From a virus, in IMG/VR virus record IMGVR_UViG_3300027742_000027, positions 1 through 34,008 of that record: a DNA stretch of 34,008 nt; one strand, given 5' to 3'. Made by a program: the position numbers and the translations under genes. Positions 1 to 6,004 of the stretch are shown here, piece by piece; position 1 is the first letter of the stretch; every line of letters begins with the position of its first letter. The notes beneath the pieces were generated by a model that did not search any database, was not told the origin of the DNA, and worked only from the letters and a program-made list of their open reading frames with translations.

Positions 1-150
1 CATTGTTGGGAAACAAATATGCGAGTCGACGAAGCAATGCACTTAATAGCAGGACTAAGTAAAACGCTTGCTCGGTTAATGTGGGGAGGTAAGCGACAAG
101 CGACGATGTTTGTCAGGTCAGCAAAGATGAACGTGAAATTGAAAGATTAA
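1..150 (+). CDS. Partial ORF entering from the left edge, unknown
   Basis: The reading frame is open from base 1 and stops at TAA 148-150. It encodes at least 49 residues, basic towards the C-terminus, ending in NVKLKD. An ATG at 19 could be a start, but no ribosome binding site is visible before it, so the real start may lie outside the window. The next gene follows after 20 bases with a perfect ribosome binding site, which fits one transcription unit. I do not recognise the product, and with so little sequence it may not be coding. Confidence 0.35.
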   Translation, partial: HCWETNMRVDEAMHLIAGLSKTLARLMWGGKRQATMFVRSAKMNVKLKD

Positions 151-170
151 AATTTGAAAGGAGGTGAAAA

Positions 171-398
171 ATGGCTAAATATAAATTTGGTGAAAATTGG
201 AACAAAGAAAAAAGCGATTGGGTAAGAATTTTCTTTGCCGACGTAAATGACGAGCAAATGAAGCATTTAATGAAAGCGGAACGGGAGTTAATGAAAGCCG
301 GAGTTGATTTCGACACTGGTTTTGATGGGAAAGAAAGGGATTGGGATTTTGATTGGAGTTTGAAGGGGGCAAGAGTAAAAATTAAGACAAAGAAATGA
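171..398 (+). CDS. Small hypothetical protein (75 aa)
   Basis: The ATG is preceded by AAAGGAGGTGAAAA, a near-perfect ribosome binding site, which fixes the start. The product is a soluble, highly charged 75-residue protein with two basic stretches flanking an acidic, tryptophan-containing segment (GKERDWDFDW) and a lysine-rich tail. The centre (DEQMKHLMKAERELMKAG) should be helical. No family is recognised. The stop overlaps the ATG of the next small gene, so the two are probably translationally coupled. Base composition is clearly more AT-rich than in the genes from 683 onward. Confidence 0.7.
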   Translation: MAKYKFGENWNKEKSDWVRIFFADVNDEQMKHLMKAERELMKAGVDFDTGFDGKERDWDFDWSLKGARVKIKTKK

Positions 399-508
399 AA
401 GCAATCTTAGCTTTAGCCAAATATACTGGGGCGTTTGTTTTTGTGTTCTTGGTTTTTTGGTTTATTTATTGGTTAGAAAAAAAATATCTTAGAAGAGAAA
501 AGAGGTGA
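395..508 (+). CDS. Small single-pass membrane protein (37 aa)
   Basis: The ATG overlaps the preceding stop as ATGA. The 37-residue product has one strongly hydrophobic segment (about residues 11-27, rich in Phe, Val, Leu and Trp) followed by a basic tail (EKKYLRREKR). This is the layout of a single-pass membrane peptide with a cytoplasmic C-terminus. The next gene, also a predicted membrane protein, begins at the stop codon. The function is unknown. It could be a holin-like or host-membrane-directed early protein, but nothing in the sequence shows that. Confidence 0.5.
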   Translation: MKAILALAKYTGAFVFVFLVFWFIYWLEKKYLRREKR

Positions 509-513
509 TGATT

Positions 514-690
514 GTGAACAGATATAATTTTGAATTTAGAGGCAACATGATGGAGTATTTTCTCTACACTTTGGGTTGGGCTGTTTTGCTCATCATAACC
601 TTTGGTCTTGCCGTGCCGTTTTATGCGGTTTGGAATTTCAGGTGGTTTGCGGAGAATCTGAGAATAGTTAGATGGGAGGAAGATGAATAA
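514..690 (+). CDS. Small membrane protein (58 aa)
   Basis: I chose the GTG at 514 because AGAGGTGAT at 501-509 sits at ribosome-binding distance. GTG 505 and ATG 508 are in frame but lie inside that site. The 58-residue product has a short hydrophilic N-terminus, one hydrophobic segment (GWAVLLIITFGLAVPFYAVW) and an amphipathic, acidic C-terminus (ENLRIVRWEEDE). The shape recalls small bacterial DUF898/DUF6693-type membrane proteins, but that is only an impression. The next gene starts seven bases inside this one. Confidence 0.55.
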   Translation: MNRYNFEFRGNMMEYFLYTLGWAVLLIITFGLAVPFYAVWNFRWFAENLRIVRWEEDE

Positions 691-1252
691 AATCACTGCC
701 GAGCAAGGCGAAGGTGCTTTTGAGATCCACCAGAATATCCTGACCTTGAAAAGGCAAATGGGGATGGCCTTTGTGGAGCTCGGGAGGCTCTTGAAGCAGA
801 TCAGAGACGAAGGCTATTACCAGGTTTTGGGATATGATACCTTTTCGTCCTACGTCATCAACTCCGAGCTTGGGTTCAAGCGTAGGACAGCCTATTACTA
901 CATTGAGATTTATGAGTGGTATGTGGAGAAGCTGGCCTACGAAGCCCAATACCTGGCCGAGGTCGGCCAGGACAAGCTGTTGAGGATCTTGCCTATCATC
1001 AAAAAGGAATACGAACAGCTGGAGCTGAAAGACATCAGGAAAAAAACGGAGGAATTGATAAACGAGGTCAAGGAACTGCGGCCAGTCGACTTTGAGAAGA
1101 AATACAAGGATGACAAGAAGCAGGAGGGACACGAAGACTATCTCGCACCGCCGGAATATTTTAGGTGTAGTCGCTGTAACAAATGGGTGATCGTCGTGCC
1201 GAGAAAGGACTGTTGTGAAAAATGGCTTAAAAAGTTCGAAAAGAAAAAATGA
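683..1252 (+). CDS. Phage protein with HTH-like core and C-terminal zinc-binding knuckle
   Basis: The 189-residue product has an N-terminal part (residues about 10-85) of a type common in phage and plasmid proteins: a helix with 'ELGRLLKQIRDEGYY' followed by 'LGYDTFSSYV' and 'LGFKRRTAYYYIEIY'. This reads like a helix-turn-helix DNA-binding region. A charged helical linker follows. The C-terminus (about 158-182) has four cysteines in a CxxC plus CC arrangement (FRCSRCNKW, KDCCEKW), probably binding zinc. GGGAGGA precedes the ATG, and the start overlaps the upstream stop. A role in DNA binding or regulation is inferred from the fold only. Confidence 0.72.
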   Translation: MNKITAEQGEGAFEIHQNILTLKRQMGMAFVELGRLLKQIRDEGYYQVLGYDTFSSYVINSELGFKRRTAYYYIEIYEWYVEKLAYEAQYLAEVGQDKLLRILPIIKKEYEQLELKDIRKKTEELINEVKELRPVDFEKKYKDDKKQEGHEDYLAPPEYFRCSRCNKWVIVVPRKDCCEKWLKKFEKKK

Positions 1253-1659
1253 CAAAACCGATAACCTACGAAAGTAGCAAAATGACGCCGTTCAGTAGGT
1301 GGATCAGGAATGAGTGCAAGGATTCCAAGGACGGCTTGATTGTGTCCGACATAGATTACATTCTAATGGACTACAAGCTGAAAAAGATTAAGATTCTCGA
1401 GGAGAAGACAAGCGGTGCCACGCAGGTTGTTTTTCCCCAGACTCGGATAATGAATCTTGTCAAATCGGCGATCAGAAAGTATGTCGGGGAAGAAATGGAA
1501 GGCTGGGTTTACGAAGGATTTTTCGTGGTCAGCTTTGACAAGTGGTGTCCGCTGGACAGCAAGGATATTCGGATAAGCGGATTGAAAGTTACTCCAGACC
1601 AGCTGAGAAGGTTTATAAATTTCGAGATCGGTTATCAGGATTTGACAAGGAAAAGCTAA
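1249..1659 (+). CDS. Putative PD-(D/E)xK-type nuclease-like phage protein (136 aa)
   Basis: The product carries an acidic segment VSDIDYILMDY (residues 32-42), then ILEEK (residues 49-53), then PQTRI at 63-67. This is the spacing D...(E)xK...Q expected of a restriction-endonuclease-like fold, with D36, E51, K53 and Q64 as candidate active-site residues. The N-terminal 'PFSRWIRNECKDSKDGL' region resembles small phage proteins I have seen without assigned function. The start overlaps the upstream gene and has no strong ribosome binding site, suggesting coupling. The nuclease call rests on motif spacing only. Confidence 0.62.
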   Translation: MTKPITYESSKMTPFSRWIRNECKDSKDGLIVSDIDYILMDYKLKKIKILEEKTSGATQVVFPQTRIMNLVKSAIRKYVGEEMEGWVYEGFFVVSFDKWCPLDSKDIRISGLKVTPDQLRRFINFEIGYQDLTRKS

Positions 1660-1676
1660 GGAGCTAATATAAAACC

Positions 1677-2159
1677 ATGGGAGTCATTATTTGGAACACG
1701 AAAAACAAGCACCTGGTTCACAAGGAGGCGATCAGGCTGGTGATCCAGAGCCTGCCTGGTTCGGTCGACATGGACTCCGTTGCCGGCTATTACTCGCCTT
1801 ACGATGTCGAGTGGAGGAATATAAAAATCCTGGTCCGGGTGGCGAGGCCTTCAAAAAAGTCGAGCCAGAAAAGGGCTAAGTGGTTCTACACCTTGAGAAA
1901 GAAAGACCACCAGGTGGCCGACTATTTCGTTCTTTTCGCGTTGGTCGGCAACAAGGTCGGGGCGGTCTATGTCCTGCCGAAGGTTTTCGTACCGGCTGTT
2001 TTCATCACCATCACCAAGCTCGACGGCAACATCAGGTATGATTATTTCAAGACCGACCTGCCCGACCTGGCCGAAAAAATCAAGAAGGTTCAGGTGAACC
2101 TGCCGAAACTGATCCAGATTCACAGGAAGGCTAAAATTTTGAAAGGTGGCGAACAATGA
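1677..2159 (+). CDS. Endonuclease-fold-like protein with degenerate active site (160 aa)
   Basis: AAGGAGCT lies upstream of the ATG. The layout YDVEWRNIKILVRVARP (residues 42-58), then W69-F70, then ADYFVLFAL (81-89) and AVYVLPK (96-102) is that of restriction-endonuclease-like phage proteins in which the second strand normally reads IEVK. Here the ExK position reads LVR, so a catalytic Glu and Lys seem to be replaced. If the fold assignment is right, the protein may be inactive or may act as a binding subunit. The C-terminus is a basic helix. The stop overlaps the next ATG (ATGA). Confidence 0.6.
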   Translation: MGVIIWNTKNKHLVHKEAIRLVIQSLPGSVDMDSVAGYYSPYDVEWRNIKILVRVARPSKKSSQKRAKWFYTLRKKDHQVADYFVLFALVGNKVGAVYVLPKVFVPAVFITITKLDGNIRYDYFKTDLPDLAEKIKKVQVNLPKLIQIHRKAKILKGGEQ

Positions 2160-2437
2160 GCAATATCAACTATGACCAGGAGAATGAGTTATCTGCCTAC
2201 GAGGTTATGGCAGGCGTTCCCGAGACGAAAGCATTGCTGTTGGTTGATGCCCTGCTCTTCGCCGTATACGGCTGGACTCCCGATAAGGTGAAGAGGATGA
2301 AGCTGTCGTCCATCAGGCGGTGGGTAGAACTAGCCAAGAAGCGTATGAGTTGGGGAGATGCGTTCAAACTTAGACGCCTGCTTGAATCGAAGAAAAAGCC
2401 TTTGTGGCGAAAATTATTGTTAAAAATTAAGAGGTAA
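2156..2437 (+). CDS. Small hypothetical helical protein (93 aa)
   Basis: The start is an ATGA overlap with the upstream gene. The sequence is mostly helical: an acidic N-terminus, a hydrophobic helix (ETKALLLVDALLFAVYGW), a second helix with KVKRMKLSSIRRWVELAKKR, and a very basic C-terminus (KKKPLWRKLLLKIKR). The 'YGWTPDKVKRM...RRWVELA' pattern faintly recalls small phage tail-chaperone or GpE-like peptides. Its position in the early cluster argues against a tail role, so I leave it unassigned. Confidence 0.62.
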   Translation: MSNINYDQENELSAYEVMAGVPETKALLLVDALLFAVYGWTPDKVKRMKLSSIRRWVELAKKRMSWGDAFKLRRLLESKKKPLWRKLLLKIKR

Positions 2438-2439
2438 AA

Positions 2440-2793
2440 ATGGAAGAATTAAAGGATAAGTGGCTAATCTGCAAAGACTGCAAGAGGAAGTTCATTTTCT
2501 CGGTCAGGGAGCAGAAACAGTTCGGCCAGAAAGGCTGGGCTGATCCGGTCAGGTGCAAGGTCTGCCGGAGGATGAAGAAGATCCTCAGCCTTGCCTTGGA
2601 CGAAAAAGTGCCCATCTCTGATGAGATTCAGTTCTCCGAGGTCTGCGACAAGTGCGGCCGGAAATTCTTAACCAAGATCAAACGCAAGCCTGGCATCAAC
2701 CTTTATTGTGATGACTGTTGGGAGGAGATTAAGCGTGGCAAGGTCAATAAAAGCGGGAAGGAAGACGAGGGAGTGGCTGAAAGCGAAGCCTAA
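2440..2793 (+). CDS. Double zinc-ribbon protein (117 aa)
   Basis: GAGGTAAAA precedes the ATG. Two zinc-binding modules are visible. The first (residues about 11-46) has CKDCKRKFIFSVREQ, then PVRCKVCRR, matching the 'probable zinc-ribbon' pattern CxxC...F...EQ...P.RC..CR. The second (about 68-93) has CDKCGRKF, then YCDDCW. The C-terminus is charged and low in complexity. Such proteins usually bind nucleic acid or act as small adaptors, but no partner can be named. The last part of the gene overlaps the start of the next gene in another frame (from 2735). Confidence 0.72.
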   Translation: MEELKDKWLICKDCKRKFIFSVREQKQFGQKGWADPVRCKVCRRMKKILSLALDEKVPISDEIQFSEVCDKCGRKFLTKIKRKPGINLYCDDCWEEIKRGKVNKSGKEDEGVAESEA

Positions 2794-3175
2794 GCTCATT
2801 GAAATTTACAAAGAGAAAGGAATCATAAAATGCGAAATCAGCAATTCCAGTTTTGCTCTCAGCTTCCATCATATTGACAAAAGGAGCAGCCTGAAGGCAG
2901 TCCACACCTTTGAAGGAACGAGACTGCTCAACCAGGAATGGCACGCCTTTTGCGAGTATAACAAAGAGGCGAACGAACTCTTGAGAAAGAAGCCGAGAGG
3001 ATTCAAGAAAAATTACTATCGAATGTTCAAGGAGATGAGGAACGAAAAGCAGAAGAGAATCAAAAAGGCCGATTGGCAAAGGCCGCACAGGTGCGTCCAC
3101 TGTGGGGCGATCACCTCGATGATGATCTGTCATCATTGTGGCAAGATATCGATTAAACAGAAAGGAGGAACATGA
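2735..3175 (+). CDS. HNH-like nuclease with C-terminal zinc ribbon (146 aa)
   Basis: I chose GTG 2735 because GGGAGGAGA (2720-2728) is six bases upstream; upstream in-frame starts lack this. The core has IIKCEISNS, then FHHIDKRSS (H45-H46), then TRLLNQEWHAFCEYN. This resembles the beta-beta-alpha metal HNH fold (C...HH...W/CH), although the usual second CxxC is only partly present. The C-terminus has a clean zinc ribbon (C120, C123, C132, C135). The gene overlaps the upstream zinc-ribbon gene by 59 bases in a different frame. Nuclease activity is inferred. Confidence 0.65.
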   Translation: MARSIKAGRKTREWLKAKPKLIEIYKEKGIIKCEISNSSFALSFHHIDKRSSLKAVHTFEGTRLLNQEWHAFCEYNKEANELLRKKPRGFKKNYYRMFKEMRNEKQKRIKKADWQRPHRCVHCGAITSMMICHHCGKISIKQKGGT

Positions 3176-3390
3176 AGACTAGAAAAGAAATTTTGGAAGC
3201 CCACCACGATTCGGCGTTGGCAAAGAGGCTGGAAAGCGAGATCAATTTAGAGGCCTTGAGGCAAAGAGAAGAAGGTGTAAAACCTGGAGCCGAATATGAC
3301 AAGTTGCAGGAGGCTATCGAGGCCAAGGTGATAAGCATTGAGAGGATAGATACAGTCCTGAAAATTATTGAGGACAAGGTTAAAAAATAG
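3172..3390 (+). CDS. Small coiled-coil protein (72 aa)
   Basis: AAAGGAGG precedes the ATG, which overlaps the previous stop. The 72-residue product is almost entirely charged helix (RKEILEAHHDSALAKRLESE, then KLQEAIEAKVISIERIDTVL) with heptad-like hydrophobic spacing, so a coiled coil is likely. No enzymatic motif is present. The function is unknown. Confidence 0.62.
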   Translation: MKTRKEILEAHHDSALAKRLESEINLEALRQREEGVKPGAEYDKLQEAIEAKVISIERIDTVLKIIEDKVKK

Positions 3391-3391
3391 G

Positions 3392-3622
3392 ATGGCAGAA
3401 AAGAAATACAGTTTAACCAAAACCGAAAGCGACAGGTTGAATAGCCTCCTGTCGGTGGCCCGAATTCAACAGGAGGTTCTCAACTCCGTGACGCAGAGTT
3501 ACAGGCTCTATATACTTGATGTTTTCAAAAGGTTGAGCCTGAAGCCGGCCTTGTTCAAAAACTCAAAGATCGACCTCGGCAGAGGCGAGTTAATTATCAC
3601 TGAACCCGAAAAGAAAAAATGA
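3392..3622 (+). CDS. Small hypothetical protein (76 aa)
   Basis: ATG 3392 lies directly after the upstream TAG. The frame is open further upstream, but that part overlaps the previous gene. The product is helical and soluble: 'KYSLTKTESDRLNSLLSVAR' at the start and 'LYILDVFKRLSLKPALF' in the middle, with a charged C-terminus. It resembles the small helical proteins that often precede a DUF1064 gene in phages, but no family name can be given. The downstream gene overlaps by four bases (ATGA), so coupling is likely. Confidence 0.58.
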   Translation: MAEKKYSLTKTESDRLNSLLSVARIQQEVLNSVTQSYRLYILDVFKRLSLKPALFKNSKIDLGRGELIITEPEKKK

Positions 3623-3969
3623 GAAAACAAAAATACTTTTCTAGGTTTACGGAGTGCAACCAGATGCACAGACACGCTTCAAGGAAAGAGGCGGCCAGGT
3701 GTAACGAGTTGACTCTGCTAGAAAAGGCGGGACAGATCGAGAAGCTGAGACAACAGCCCAAGTTTGTTCTGCAGCCGAGGTTCGAACTTAATGGCAGAGT
3801 GATAAGGCCGATTATTTATCAAGCCGATTTCTCCTACTACGACAAGGAGAGGAAAGCTTTCGTGGTGGAGGACGTCAAAGGCTACCGGACCAGAACCTAT
3901 ATGATTAAAAAGAAAATGCTTTTATACATTATGAGAACCAGAGAAGACTGGCTCTTTGAGGAGACATGA
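3619..3969 (+). CDS. DUF1064 family phage endonuclease-like protein
   Basis: The 116-residue length and the motif order match the phage DUF1064 family: 'RKEAARCNELTLLEKAGQI' (residues 22-40), 'LRQQPKFVLQPRF' (43-55), 'RPIIYQADFSYYD' (63-75) and 'VVEDVKGYRT' (82-91), then basic 'MIKKKMLLY'. E24, D70, E84 and K87 fit the (E)...D...ExK pattern of a PD-(D/E)xK nuclease. The family is thought to be related to this fold, but its role in phages is not settled. The start overlaps the preceding gene, and the following gene starts four bases before its end. Confidence 0.82.
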   Translation: MRKQKYFSRFTECNQMHRHASRKEAARCNELTLLEKAGQIEKLRQQPKFVLQPRFELNGRVIRPIIYQADFSYYDKERKAFVVEDVKGYRTRTYMIKKKMLLYIMRTREDWLFEET

Positions 3970-5330
3970 TGAAGGAAACAAAACGCATCGTTCCGCTTAA
4001 AGAAAAGATAGCCGTCGGGCTGCCGAGAGGTGCCGATACGGGGTACCGCTTTGAATGGATAGAGTCGCTCTTCAAGATGTTCGGCAGAAGTCCCTGCAAT
4101 TACCGAATGGTTTCCGCTGCGAAAGTCCATCACCTCGCCAGGAATGCCATCATCAAGGATTTCCTGGCGACTGACATGAACTACCTCCTGTTCATAGATT
4201 CCGACATGATTTGGGAGCCTAATAGTCTCGACCTTGCCTACCAGCTGATGCAGCACCCGATGGTTGACATTGTGACCGGGATCTACTTCACGAAAGGCGA
4301 GCCGCACCTGCCCGTCATCAAGAAGCTGAATTTGAAGGCCGGCTGCTATAACATCTTTATCGAGTGGGGCAACGAACCGTTCGAGGTTGACGGTGCCGGA
4401 ATGGGCTTTATGCTCATTCCGAGATACGTGCTGGAGAAGATGAAGCAGCCCATCTGCACGTGGGACGGCGGATTCTCCGAGGACTTGAATTTCTGCCTGA
4501 AAGCCAAGAAGGACTTCGGCTTCAGGATTTGGGCACATCCCCGCATCAAGCTTGGGCATATCGGCTCGAAGATCATCACCAGCTTCGACTGGGTCCAGCA
4601 GTTCAAACCTGGCATGAAGGCCTATATCCGCGAGGCGATGTATAACACCACCAACTATCTGAAGGAGGAGTTTCCCAACTGGAGAGAAACGCTGGGGATC
4701 CACCCGCTCGACTTCAAGAACATCAACACCAAGGAATACTGGGACAGAATCTACAAAGCCGAAGGCGGGCTGAAGACCTGGCGGGACTATCCCGGCAAGT
4801 ATGGCTTCGTTTCCAAGAAACTGCTAAAAGACTTGCCCGAAACCGCCAAGGTTCTGGAGCTCGGATGCGGAGTGGGCGTATTCGCCGCCTTGCTCCAAAA
4901 GGATCACCCGAAGTTCGAGATGTTCGGGATCGACATTTCCGAATATGCGATCGACTGTTTGAAGTCCCTGAAAATTGGCGGCGAGGTCGCAAAGATACCG
5001 CCCATCAACCAGCCGGACAAGAGCTGGGATACTGTCGTCGGACTGGAATTGATGGAACACCTTGACGAGAAGCCCAGAGAGGAGCTGGTCAGGGAAACCT
5101 ATCGGGTTCTGAAGCCAGGCGGCGTTGCCGTTTTCTCTTCGCCGGACAACATAATGCCTCCGGAGGAGCTTCCCGAACACCGAATAATGTTCAGCAGGAA
5201 AACCTACAAGAAGCTGTTTAGGAAGGCGTTCAAGGATGTTCGGGTGTTTTCACACAAGGCACAGGTATCTACCCATACGGGATTTGGCGAGGCACCGTTC
5301 CTGATAGCAGTCTGTAAAAAGGAAAAATGA
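3966..5330 (+). CDS. Fused GT-A glycosyltransferase / class I SAM methyltransferase
   Basis: The 454-residue protein has two enzyme domains. Residues 10-205 form a GT2-like GT-A glycosyltransferase domain: 'NYLLFIDSDMIW' with the metal-binding D78-x-D80, 'VDIVTGIYF', 'VDGAGMGFMLI', and 'GGFSEDLNFCLKAKKDFGF'. Residues 255-454 form a Rossmann methyltransferase: VLELGCGVGVFA (motif I, 296-307), GIDIS (321-325), ELMEHL (361-366) and RVLKPGGVAVFSS. The two domains are in one frame with no stop. A sugar transferred and then methylated on the same target is a natural reading. The target could be phage protein, phage DNA or host surface; none can be read from the sequence. GAGGAG precedes the start. 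A second, unfused GT lies at 18506. Confidence 0.85.
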   Translation: MMKETKRIVPLKEKIAVGLPRGADTGYRFEWIESLFKMFGRSPCNYRMVSAAKVHHLARNAIIKDFLATDMNYLLFIDSDMIWEPNSLDLAYQLMQHPMVDIVTGIYFTKGEPHLPVIKKLNLKAGCYNIFIEWGNEPFEVDGAGMGFMLIPRYVLEKMKQPICTWDGGFSEDLNFCLKAKKDFGFRIWAHPRIKLGHIGSKIITSFDWVQQFKPGMKAYIREAMYNTTNYLKEEFPNWRETLGIHPLDFKNINTKEYWDRIYKAEGGLKTWRDYPGKYGFVSKKLLKDLPETAKVLELGCGVGVFAALLQKDHPKFEMFGIDISEYAIDCLKSLKIGGEVAKIPPINQPDKSWDTVVGLELMEHLDEKPREELVRETYRVLKPGGVAVFSSPDNIMPPEELPEHRIMFSRKTYKKLFRKAFKDVRVFSHKAQVSTHTGFGEAPFLIAVCKKEK

Positions 5331-5355
5331 AAAAATTTGTTGAAAGGAGAAAATA

Positions 5356-5625
5356 ATGCCACAAAAAGTAGAAATAACAGCCACAATTGGTCGCACTCTC
5401 AGGGACAGTTATGTTTTTATAGATGGTAAGGAAATACCAATAGTGAGTTTAGAGCTTAATATGGGCGTTAACAAAATATCGACAATAAAAATAGAGACCA
5501 TACTTGGAAGACTTAATTTTACAAGTGAGGCAGTTGTTAATGCAAAAAATGATGCCTCTAAGATTATCAAAGAACTTCTTAAAAGGTATAAAAGAAAAGG
5601 AGAAAATAATGGCTCTGCCGTTTAG
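5356..5625 (+). CDS. Small hypothetical protein (89 aa)
   Basis: GAAAGGAG is correctly placed before ATG 5356. The product looks like a small beta-rich N-terminus (KVEITATIGRTLRDSYVFID, then IPIVSLELNMGVNKISTIKI) followed by a lysine-rich C-terminal helix. I do not recognise the family. From here to 7336 the DNA is much more AT-rich than on either side, which suggests separate acquisition. The 3' end overlaps the next gene start by 17 bases. Confidence 0.65.
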   Translation: MPQKVEITATIGRTLRDSYVFIDGKEIPIVSLELNMGVNKISTIKIETILGRLNFTSEAVVNAKNDASKIIKELLKRYKRKGENNGSAV

Positions 5626-5908
5626 GAACAATCCTAAAATCTCTACAAACTGGTTCAGGGAAAAGAAAGCCAAGCCCATAGATTATGACAAAATTAAAAA
5701 GACCAAGCGAGCTTATTATGGTATTTCAGTTGAGGACAAGATATTAAAAATTCACTTTAGGGAAGAAAAAAAAACGAATATATCTGGAAATCTTGAAAAT
5801 GGAATGTTGGTGGGGTGGTTGGAGTTTGAGCTTGACAGCAAGTTTGCTAAAGACCTTAAAATGTTCCTGGAGGAGTATGTGAAAAATGCTCCCAAAGCGA
5901 AGCGGTAA
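5609..5908 (+). CDS. Small hypothetical protein (99 aa)
   Basis: ATG 5609 is preceded by AAAAGGAGAAAATA and is preferred over the in-frame ATG at 5504, which lies well inside the upstream gene. The product has a basic N-terminal third and a beta-strand-rich remainder (AYYGISVEDKILKIHF, then NGMLVGWLEFELDSKF), ending in a charged helix. No known motif is seen. It lies in the AT-rich block together with the methyltransferase gene. Confidence 0.65.
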   Translation: MALPFRNNPKISTNWFREKKAKPIDYDKIKKTKRAYYGISVEDKILKIHFREEKKTNISGNLENGMLVGWLEFELDSKFAKDLKMFLEEYVKNAPKAKR

Positions 5909-6004
5909 TTGTGGGGTAATTAGTGGAGTGGGGGAGAGGTTACGGGTATAAATTAGGTTAGGAATTAAAATAGTGGGGGAGGTAGGGAGTGGGGGAGTAG
6001 CAAA
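5909..6004 (+). repeat. G-rich intergenic tract with three AGTGGGGGAG copies
   Basis: Between two AT-rich genes lies a 96-base stretch in which the + strand is strikingly rich in G. The 10-mer AGTGGGGGAG occurs three times (5927-5936, 5972-5981, 5988-5997), with further GGGG, GGG and GG runs. The last copy is positioned where the ribosome binding site of the downstream GTG start (6005) should be. G-quadruplex formation, an operator for the ParB-like/methyltransferase protein, or simple low-complexity drift are all possible. Confidence 0.55.

Noticed and set aside
668-1255. Long antisense ORF of 195 codons
   Set aside because: It mirrors the + strand gene 683-1252, has no ribosome binding site, and its composition (Phe/Leu/Val-rich) is a typical antisense shadow.
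3897-4703. Antisense ORF of 268 codons under the GT-methyltransferase gene
   Set aside because: No family features and no ribosome binding site; the + strand motifs are unambiguous.
5327-5356. Nine-codon ORF MKKFVERRK bridging two genes
   Set aside because: It overlaps the upstream stop (ATGA) and the next start (TAATG), so it could couple translation, but it is too short to support as a gene.
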